From assembly GCA_947176675.1 (NCBI GenBank), contig CAMWRN010000011.1, positions 1 to 20,200 of the forward strand: DNA of 20,200 nt, read 5' to 3'. Source of the stretch: an uncultured Clostridia bacterium. GTDB lineage: Bacteria; Bacillota; Clostridia; Oscillospirales; Ruminococcaceae. Made by a program: the position numbers and the translations under genes. Below are positions 15,801 through 20,200 of this stretch, piece by piece; positions within the stretch are counted from its first letter, which is position 1; each line of letters opens with the position of its first letter. Under the pieces are notes generated by a model that was given only the letters and a program-made list of their open reading frames with translations, searched no databases and had not been told where the DNA came from.

Positions 15801-16343
15801 GGAAAGCAGCACGGTCATATGGAGGCGGTAGGATACGATATGTATTTGCAGCTTCTCAACGAGGCCATTGCCGAGGAAAAAGGAGAAGCTCCGCCGCCCA
15901 AGCCGGAGGACTGCCTTATCGACATTCAGATCGAAGCTCACATTCCCGAGGACTATATAGAAAGTCTTGCGGGCAGACTTGATATGTACCGCAAGATAGC
16001 CGCTCTTCGCACAGACGAGGACAGCCTTGACCTTACCGACGAGCTTATCGACCGCTACGGCGATCCTCCGAAAGCGATACAGGGACTTATTACCGTTGCG
16101 CTGACAAGGAACATGGCTTCCGAGCTGACCATAACGGAAATAACCCAGCGGAACGGGATAATGTTTTTCTATCTGAAATCGGCGGAGCTTGAACAAATAC
16201 AGGCTCTTACGGCGGCGTATAAAGGACGTGTAACTGTCAACGGCGGGGAGAAAGCTTATATTTCCGTAAAGATGAAGAATGAAAAATCTCTCGACCTTAT
16301 GCGGGAGGTTATTGATATTATGAAGAAAGCGCGGAAACGGTAA
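12876..16343 (+). CDS. mfd: Transcription-repair coupling factor
   Basis: 1155 residues from ATG 12876, with AAAGG 6 bases upstream; a longer in-frame start at 12834 lies in the leader and lacks a site. Mfd is a dsDNA translocase that displaces stalled RNA polymerase and recruits UvrA. Order of domains: a UvrB-homology N-terminus with SQFSVRGSIADIFP, the RNA-polymerase-interacting CarD-like domain with GDLVVHALHGIGKFVGI, then the SF2 helicase with Walker A GDVGFGKT (643-650), DEEQ box (744-747), LSATPIPRTL and motif VI QLRGRVGRSNRRAFAY. The TRCF C-terminal domain ends with a run of charged residues. Complete and typical in length. It closes the glmU-to-mfd run, but a repeat element separates it from pth. 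Confidence 0.97.
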   Translation: MANIFKKAIENFAPYNDMLDALKTGQTPVSVSGVSAVHKAHFALGLRKGSPVLMICDSEAAATKLADDINALSGEVCAFVYPAKDFSFTPAETASREYEHIRLGVLSRLASDDPNIFICASAEAAMQRTVPKSALLPRTMTVEAGGTVDLAELTAGLIAAGYTRCEKAEGASQFSVRGSIADIFPVGSPMPVRMELWGDEIDTLSYFDPESQRRTDPIDRIRITPAMEVLFDSPDVLAEAIDKLSASLRGKRADTAKTALTRDSDRVKNGLSLGNIDKYLPLAYESPALIFDYLAEDSPVVFCEYRNCLEKAKNVSSQHAEDLKILLESGELCKGLEDYLADFGEVCSKAAHFPLLHFDTFLRGGDDLRFKRLVSVTANQTAPWGGEIRQLIEDLHNARENGYSAIVLAGSEKTLPIIAKDLRDEGISCGIMTEGSEPKAGTVLLATGSVSAGYDYPDIKTMLITQARAASSKKKFRKAKKGEEIKSLSDITAGDLVVHALHGIGKFVGIRKLEMEGIAKDYITIQYAGTDVLYVPVNQLDMVSKYIGPRDNGAVKLNKLSSMEWQKTRNRVKKAVKDMADELIKLYAKRSQTPGFAFSEDDDWQHDFESRFPYTETDDQLRSVQEIKEDMQKPMPMDRLLCGDVGFGKTEVAFRAAFKCMEDGKQCAVLAPTTVLAWQHYQTALKRFEHFPMKIELLSRFRTPKQQEEILRQLKNGEIDMIIGTHRLVQKDVKFKSLGLAIIDEEQRFGVAHKERFKETFSGVDVLTLSATPIPRTLNMAMSGIRDMSVIEEPPVDRHPVQTYVIEHNKGVIAQAITKELRRGGQVYYIHNRIESIDLCAAKLQEMVPDARIGVAHGQTGEERLSEIWRQLIEHEIDILVCTTIIETGVDVPNVNTLIIEDADRLGLSQLYQLRGRVGRSNRRAFAYFTFRRGKALTEIATRRLDAIREFTQFGSGFRIAMRDLEIRGAGSILGGKQHGHMEAVGYDMYLQLLNEAIAEEKGEAPPPKPEDCLIDIQIEAHIPEDYIESLAGRLDMYRKIAALRTDEDSLDLTDELIDRYGDPPKAIQGLITVALTRNMASELTITEITQRNGIMFFYLKSAELEQIQALTAAYKGRVTVNGGEKAYISVKMKNEKSLDLMREVIDIMKKARKR

Positions 16344-16359
16344 AATTTGATTTAGCGCA
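16341..16359 (+). repeat. Left terminal inverted repeat of the two-copy element
   Basis: TAAAATTTGATTTAGCGCA at 16341-16359 is the reverse complement, with one mismatch, of TGCGCTAAATCAAAATTTA at 16883-16901. The left arm includes the TAA stop codon of mfd. The two arms bracket copies B and C exactly. Confidence 0.8.
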
Positions 16360-16610
16360 CAACACACTAAGTAACAAACCGTTAGGCGGCAAAGCCGCCG
16401 ATTAAAGCTGGTCCAGCTGAGCACAGCTGGCGAAGTCCAGAGGCGGAGCCTTTGGTCGCCGTCCGCAGACGGCGAAATTCCCTTTCGTTCGGAACGGTGA
16501 AAGGGGTGAGAAATGCGACAGCATTTCGAGGGGGAGCGGACACGACCGCTCCCCCTTTTAGCGTGTTCAGGCAAACTAAATATCTGAAACGTCACAGTGT
16601 GACGTTTCAG
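16349..16610 (-). repeat. Multi-hairpin intergenic repeat, copy B (reverse orientation)
   Basis: Same six-hairpin element in minus orientation, starting 5 bases after the mfd stop. Plus-strand positions: H1 16584-16610 (13-bp perfect CTGAAACGTCACA / TGTGACGTTTCAG), H2 16530-16555 (GGGGGAGCGG/CCGCTCCCCC), H3 16510-16527 (GAAATGC/GCATTTC), H4 16456-16475 (TCGCCGTC/GACGGCGA), H5 16437-16455, H6 16413-16430 (CCAGCTG/CAGCTGG). An extra GGCGGC/GCCGCC hairpin sits at 16385-16399. The stems differ from copy A on both sides while the loops TCGTGT (H2) and TGTC (H3) are the same. Confidence 0.9.
16530..16559 (+). terminator. Likely mfd terminator, provided by repeat copy B
   Basis: GGGGGAGCGG (16530-16539) and CCGCTCCCCC (16546-16555), loop ACACGA, followed by TTTT (16556-16559). 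On the plus strand it has the form of an intrinsic terminator about 190 bases past the mfd stop. It is hairpin H2 of the repeat, read from the back. Confidence 0.6.
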
Positions 16611-16634
16611 ACGGGACAAAGCTATGTTGCATTA

Positions 16635-16893
16635 AAAACAGTCCACCGGACTGTTTTCAAGATCCATTTTTCTGCAAACCGTCAAAAGGAGGGGCGGTCG
16701 TGTTCGCCCCTCCTCGAAATGGCTGTCGCCATTTCTCACCTCCTGCCCCGTTTCGGACGAAAAGGGATTTCGCTCCCTGCTCAAAACGGCTTTCATCCGT
16801 TTGCGACCAGGGGCTCTGCCCCATGGACCTCGCCACCTTTGAAAAGGTGGACGAAACTTTTCCATAAGTTTTGGTTAGATAATGCGCTAAATC
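16635..16893 (+). repeat. Multi-hairpin intergenic repeat, copy C
   Basis: Plus-orientation copy, head to head with copy B (24 bases between their H1 palindromes). H1 16635-16657 (AAAACAGTCC/GGACTGTTTT), H2 16688-16713 (identical to copy A, including the loop GTCGTGTT), H3 16716-16735 (GAAATGGC/GCCATTTC), H4 16770-16806 (TCGC...GCGA enclosing AAACGG/CCGTTT), H5 16807-16826 (GGGG/CCCC core), H6 16833-16850 (CCACCTTT/AAAGGTGG). It ends in TGCGCTAAATC, the inverted counterpart of the left end of copy B. Copies B and C together fill the gap after mfd up to the next promoter. Confidence 0.9.
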
Positions 16894-16901
16894 AAAATTT
16901 A
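16883..16901 (+). repeat. Right terminal inverted repeat of the two-copy element
   Basis: TGCGCTAAATCAAAATTTA, reverse complement (18 of 19 positions) of 16341-16359. It closes the 561-base unit containing repeat copies B and C and stops 10 bases before the -35 box of the next gene. Confidence 0.8.
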
Positions 16902-16911
16902 TCTTCTCCGA

Positions 16912-16940
16912 TTGACATTTTATCTAAAATAGTATATTAT
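16912..16940 (+). promoter_or_regulatory. Consensus sigma-A-type promoter
   Basis: TTGACA (16912-16917), 17 bases, TATTAT (16935-16940), about 30 bases before the start of the zinc-ribbon membrane protein gene. Box and spacing are near ideal. Confidence 0.85.
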
Positions 16941-16972
16941 GTAAAGTAATAACATTATTGGGGGAATTTATA

Positions 16973-17410
16973 ATGAGCAACAGATTTTTATCGGTAGTAT
17001 TCAAGGTGGTCGGTATACTTTACGCCATTCTGGTCGGCGGAGTATCTCTTCTTATGCTGATATGTTCTTTCGGATCGGATTATGACAGGGGAATAGGATT
17101 CGGTATGTTTCTGGTATACGGATCGTTGGCGTTTGTCGCGCTTACCATATTTTGGGGATATTCAAACGTTCTTTCCGATCTGGACGATTTGAGAGAATCA
17201 AACCGTATGCTTGCGGAACAGAACAGAAAAATGATCCGTATGCTGAAAGCTATGGGCGCTCCCGACTTTGAGGAAAATTCTTCCGGTTACGATCTTTCGG
17301 ATATATCTTTGTCTGCTCCCGCAAACACAGGAATGTGGGAATGTCCGCACTGCGGTCAGAAGAACCCCAATTCCCAAAGGAATTGCAAGGATTGTGGATA
17401 CCAGAAATAA
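16973..17410 (+). CDS. Membrane protein with C-terminal zinc ribbon
   Basis: 145 residues from ATG 16973 (GGGGGA 8 bases upstream). Two hydrophobic segments (about 8-31 and 41-62) form a hairpin in the membrane, followed by a charged helix likely to be a short coiled coil (about 66-93, LSDLDDLRESNRMLAEQNRK) and a linker. At the end is a zinc ribbon with Cys124, Cys127, Cys138 and Cys141 (CPHCGQ...CKDCGY). The layout puts helix and zinc ribbon on the cytoplasmic side. I do not recognise a named family. It has its own strong promoter and is followed by another, so it is probably a single-gene unit. Confidence 0.75.
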   Translation: MSNRFLSVVFKVVGILYAILVGGVSLLMLICSFGSDYDRGIGFGMFLVYGSLAFVALTIFWGYSNVLSDLDDLRESNRMLAEQNRKMIRMLKAMGAPDFEENSSGYDLSDISLSAPANTGMWECPHCGQKNPNSQRNCKDCGYQK

Positions 17411-17481
17411 AGTCCCGTAAAAATCATCTGTACTATATTAATATATAAATTTTCAAAAAATGAAAAATTAACGCTATTCTG

Positions 17482-17510
17482 TTGACATCGGCGAAAAAAA
17501 GGTGTATTAT
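17482..17510 (+). promoter_or_regulatory. Consensus sigma-A-type promoter of the deacetylase gene
   Basis: TTGACA (17482-17487), 17 bases, TATTAT (17505-17510). Because transcription should begin near 17517, the long reading frame that starts at 17482 cannot use its first ATG; this supports a start near 17608 and an untranslated leader of about 90 bases. Confidence 0.85.
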
Positions 17511-17607
17511 AATAAGGTATAAGTATTTCTTAAAATCGCTTCCGATAAGCCGCCCGCCGCAGAGGAGGAAGCGAAACCGATCGTCTGCGGAGAATGGACT
17601 GGGCAAT

Positions 17608-18672
17608 ATGTATTTCGGCAGCGTTAAATTTTTCAAGCACCTTATCTATACAGTATTTTTTACTTGGATAGCCGCAGCTACTTTCCTTGCGGTGTTCTTT
17701 GGGTTTAAGTATTTTTCCGAAAAGAAAAATGCCGAGGCTGTCGCAGCAAGCAGCTTCCCGGGCGAGATAGTTATCCCCGACGGCACAAGCGTTGAACGGC
17801 TGTTTTTGGTAATGGCATCGAAGAACTACTCCGCAGAGGAAATGCTGGACGTTATCGAAAGCGGCGAGGAAACTGCTTTCATTGAGTACGTCAAGAACTA
17901 TATCGCGGAAAATCCCGATGCATTTGCCGATGAGGAAAATTCCTCGGGCGGAGCGGCAGGTCTTCCCTCTTCGGGGAGCGAACCCTATATGGAGCTTTAT
18001 CCAGAGCTTTACGTTGAAAATCCTCCAACAGCTTTCAAGGAGGACAGCGGTACGGTCTACCTTACATTTGACGACGGCCCTTCCGACAGAACAAGCGATA
18101 TCCTGGAAATTCTTGACAGATATGATATAAAAGCCACGTTCTTCGTTTGCGGCGGAGAGGACGAAAAGTCCCGGCAGCTTATGAAGGATATCGTGAACGC
18201 GGGACATACTATCGGCATACACTCAATTTCTCACGACTATGAAAAGATATATGCAAACGTAGAAAGCTATCTGGACGATTTCTATGAGACCTATATGTGC
18301 GTCTATAATGCCACGGGAGTCAAACCTCAGATATTCCGATTCCCCGGCGGTTCGATAAATAACTACAACAGATTCACCTATATGCAGATCATCGCGGAAA
18401 TGACAAGGCGCGGCTTCGTTTACTACGACTGGAACGTAAGCGGCGAGGACGCTGTTCACGGAGCAAACTGGACAAGCATTTACAACAATATCATGTCGGG
18501 CATACAAAGCAATACCGCCGACAGGGCGATAGTGCTGCTGCATGACAGCCAAAGCAAGGAGAACACGGTTTATGTTCTTGAGGACGTCATAGACAGACTT
18601 CTTGAAGACGGCTATAAGTTTGATAAGCTTGACAATACTGTAAACCCAGCAACCTTTACATACAGAGACTGA
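17608..18672 (+). CDS. Membrane-anchored polysaccharide deacetylase (NodB fold)
   Basis: 354 residues from ATG 17608. One N-terminal hydrophobic segment (about 12-36) makes it a membrane-anchored or secreted protein; a Ser/Gly-rich linker (about 108-126) separates a roughly 60-residue domain from the catalytic NodB domain (about 148-352). The CE4 motifs are present: TFDDGPS (153-159, catalytic and metal Asp155/156), HSISH (205-209, metal His205 and His209), RFPGGS (244-249), DWN (274-276) and LLHDS (310-314). It probably removes acetyl groups from peptidoglycan GlcNAc or MurNAc or another surface glycan. The ribosome site is weak: GGAG lies 15 bases before the ATG, so a nearby CTG at 17599 or low translation is possible. 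Confidence 0.88.
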   Translation: MYFGSVKFFKHLIYTVFFTWIAAATFLAVFFGFKYFSEKKNAEAVAASSFPGEIVIPDGTSVERLFLVMASKNYSAEEMLDVIESGEETAFIEYVKNYIAENPDAFADEENSSGGAAGLPSSGSEPYMELYPELYVENPPTAFKEDSGTVYLTFDDGPSDRTSDILEILDRYDIKATFFVCGGEDEKSRQLMKDIVNAGHTIGIHSISHDYEKIYANVESYLDDFYETYMCVYNATGVKPQIFRFPGGSINNYNRFTYMQIIAEMTRRGFVYYDWNVSGEDAVHGANWTSIYNNIMSGIQSNTADRAIVLLHDSQSKENTVYVLEDVIDRLLEDGYKFDKLDNTVNPATFTYRD

Positions 18673-18696
18673 CTTCTGCCACATTTGGCAAGAAGT
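18672..18696 (+). terminator. Stem-loop after the deacetylase gene
   Basis: ACTTCT-GCC (18672-18680) pairs with GGC-A-AGAAGT (18687-18696) with one bulged A. No T-run follows, so it may be a weak terminator or a stabilising 3' hairpin. The remaining 120 bases before the next gene show no clear promoter; TTGAAA 17 bases before TAAGAA is a poor candidate. Confidence 0.35.
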
Positions 18697-18817
18697 ACGG
18701 ACAGTCGGAACAGGAAGCGGGACGGAGCATTTTTGATGCCGGTAAATTTTTCCCCGGGACGGGAATTGAAATATGTAATTAAAGTGTGTAAGAAACTACG
18801 GATAAGGAGTATTTAAA

Positions 18818-19882
18818 ATGAGTCTCAAGGACAATTTTAATCAGGCGGTCAAGGAGATCCTCAAGAAGGACGGCCTTGTGGGGGACGACCTTTCAAAGGA
18901 GTCAAAAAAGAAATCCGAGCTGGATAAATATATCGACCCTCCGAGAAAAGCGGAGCAGCCCTATGCCGCCGAGCAGCCATACGGTGAAACACAGGATATT
19001 ATGGCGGACTCCTCTGCGCCCGCAGATAATTTTGGATCGGCGGGAAGCTTCGGCGCCGCAAATAATTTTGCGGCAAACAGCTTTGCGTCGGAACAGGAAT
19101 TTGAGCCGAGACAGGAGCCTGTCCGTATGCCTGAACCCGAACCTGCTCCTTCGCCGGCACAGAACTATAACGATAACCCATATGTGAAGAACGCTCAGTC
19201 GGCAGCAGATTTCGGCGCAAGACCCTCTCAGCCTTTTGCTCCCGATCCGTTCGGAATGGGTGCGCAGGCGCAGAGTCCCCGCAGCTATACCGAACCCCAA
19301 AACCTTTACGGCAGCGGAACACAGAATTACGGCGGAGGAACGCCTCCCACACCTCCGAGAATTCCCAACAATCCGCCCCCAAGGTTCGGCGGCGGAAACG
19401 ATACGCCATACTATGAGACTGAAGAAACTACGATTATTTCCAGAAATACGATCATCGACGGCAATATCCGTTCCTTTGCCAACATCAACATAGACGGAAG
19501 CGTAAAGGGCGACGTAAGGATCACCAAGGACATAAATGTAACAGGTAAGGTCGTAGGCGATATAGAGTGCAACAATTCTGTAATGTCGGGCGCGTCAATG
19601 CAGGGTAATATCTCGTCAAAGGGTCAGGTGCAGCTTGACCGAGACAGTATCCTGCTGGGCGATATAGGCGCACAGTACCTTGACATGAACGGCAAGATCA
19701 AGGGCAACATTGACATCGGCGGCAAAGCCGAGTTCAAGACCGATGCGGTAGTACTGGGAAATATCACTGCGTCCACCATTACTGTTCTTGACGGCGCGAC
19801 TATTCAGGGTTATGTTAACACCACTTTCCTGCAGGAAAGCACAGCTAACATATTCCCCGAAACTATTGCTGTAACGGAATAA
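18818..19882 (+). CDS. Bactofilin with long disordered N-terminal region
   Basis: 354 residues, AAGGAG upstream of ATG 18818. Residues 1-40 form a charged helix (NFNQAVKEILKKDG); 41-200 are low complexity, rich in Pro, Gln, Ala, Asn and Gly; about 205-336 form the bactofilin (DUF583) right-handed beta-helix with short repeating units such as TIIDGNIRS, NIDGSVKGDV, KVVGDIE, GKIKGNIDI and AVVLGNITAS. Bactofilins polymerise without nucleotide into filaments that scaffold envelope enzymes, often peptidoglycan-modifying ones. The tail after the helix is short. Most bactofilins are 120-200 residues, so the N-terminal part is unusually long. The preceding polysaccharide deacetylase is a plausible functional partner. 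Confidence 0.93.
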   Translation: MSLKDNFNQAVKEILKKDGLVGDDLSKESKKKSELDKYIDPPRKAEQPYAAEQPYGETQDIMADSSAPADNFGSAGSFGAANNFAANSFASEQEFEPRQEPVRMPEPEPAPSPAQNYNDNPYVKNAQSAADFGARPSQPFAPDPFGMGAQAQSPRSYTEPQNLYGSGTQNYGGGTPPTPPRIPNNPPPRFGGGNDTPYYETEETTIISRNTIIDGNIRSFANINIDGSVKGDVRITKDINVTGKVVGDIECNNSVMSGASMQGNISSKGQVQLDRDSILLGDIGAQYLDMNGKIKGNIDIGGKAEFKTDAVVLGNITASTITVLDGATIQGYVNTTFLQESTANIFPETIAVTE

Positions 19883-19917
19883 CCGCAGCAGAATAATTAC
19901 CGAATCAAATTATAGCG

Positions 19918-19962
19918 AGACAAGGGTGCGGACTGTGCTTCTTGAAGTCTGTATCCTTGTCT
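19918..19962 (+). promoter_or_regulatory. 17-bp RNA hairpin between bactofilin and the next gene
   Basis: AGACAAGGGTGCGGACT (19918-19934) pairs along all 17 positions with AGTCTGTATCCTTGTCT (19946-19962), with three G-U pairs and an 11-base loop. The wobbles pair only in plus-strand RNA. It is followed by TTAGTATTAT, so it may act as a terminator of the bactofilin gene or as a structured leader of the gene starting at 19998. Confidence 0.7.
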
Positions 19963-19997
19963 TTAGTATTATCTCCGATAGGAAAGGACTGAGTAAA

Positions 19998-20200
19998 ATG
20001 TCTCCAAATGAAAACGATTTTATGAACGGCGGATTCCTTTCGGAGGAAAACGGCAACGGTGAAAGCGGCGGATACATTCCCAGATTTGAAAGAGATCTGA
20101 AAAACGCGGGAGGAGATATTTCCGCGCTTGCCAGAGAAAAATCCTCAGAAAATACCAATACGGCGAGCGACACATCTTCCGTAAGACCGTCGTTGGGAAC
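19998..20200 (+). CDS. N-terminal part of a low-complexity hypothetical protein
   Basis: The frame opens at ATG 19998 (AAAGGA 9 bases upstream) and runs through the window end; 67 complete codons are visible. The visible part begins MSPNENDFMNGGFLSEENG and continues rich in Asn, Glu, Gly and Ser, without hydrophobic segments, so it is probably disordered. It follows the bactofilin gene in the same direction and, like it, opens with a low-complexity region. The function lies beyond the window edge. Confidence 0.6.
   Translation, partial: MSPNENDFMNGGFLSEENGNGESGGYIPRFERDLKNAGGDISALAREKSSENTNTASDTSSVRPSLG

Noticed and set aside
16452..16949. 165-residue plus-strand frame over repeat copies B and C
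   Set aside because: It spans two oppositely oriented repeats and the promoter of the next gene, has no ribosome site and has no recognisable domain.
17482..17607. N-terminal extension of the deacetylase from an ATG at 17482
   Set aside because: That ATG overlaps the -35 box of the gene's own promoter and lies upstream of the expected transcription start. The extra residues are basic and unlike a signal peptide.

Overview
The window reads as a chromosomal segment of a low-to-mid GC Gram-positive anaerobe of the Clostridia, most likely a Ruminococcus/Oscillospiraceae-type gut bacterium. This rests on AGGAGG-type ribosome binding sites, a two-subunit class I fumarase alpha subunit, a bacterial pyruvate phosphate dikinase, and the Firmicutes gene order glmU-prs-pth-mfd. 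The taxonomy is inference. No rRNA, tRNA, CRISPR array, transposase or phage gene is visible.

Region 1 (1-4600, minus strand): a palindromic intergenic sequence at the left edge; fumarate hydratase alpha subunit with its own promoter, operator-like palindrome and terminator; a one-TM small protein plus an amidohydrolase as a two-gene operon; then an eroded island with a terpenoid-cyclase-fold protein, the 3' remnant of an aminoglycoside-phosphotransferase-family gene and a 65-residue orphan. Region 2 (4598-7500): pyruvate phosphate dikinase (minus) with a palindromic leader, divergent from a NUDIX hydrolase (plus).

Region 3 (7430-16343, plus strand): NUDIX, glmU, an M1-like zinc peptidase, prs, pth and mfd. 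This is the classic Firmicutes block supplying UDP-GlcNAc and PRPP, recycling peptidyl-tRNA and coupling transcription to repair. The L25/Ctc gene often found between prs and pth is absent, and an unusual cytoplasmic M1-like protein sits between glmU and prs.

Region 4 (16344-20200, plus strand): a 629-base spacer holding two head-to-head copies of a multi-hairpin repeat, then a membrane zinc-ribbon protein, a membrane-anchored polysaccharide deacetylase, a bactofilin and the start of another low-complexity protein. The last group looks like envelope or cytoskeleton functions.

The most unusual content is a roughly 250-base non-coding repeat present three times: once between pth and mfd, and twice, head to head, after mfd. 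Each copy has six consecutive hairpins in the same order. Loops are conserved while stems change on both sides, the signature of selected secondary structure. I do not recognise it as a named RNA or element class.
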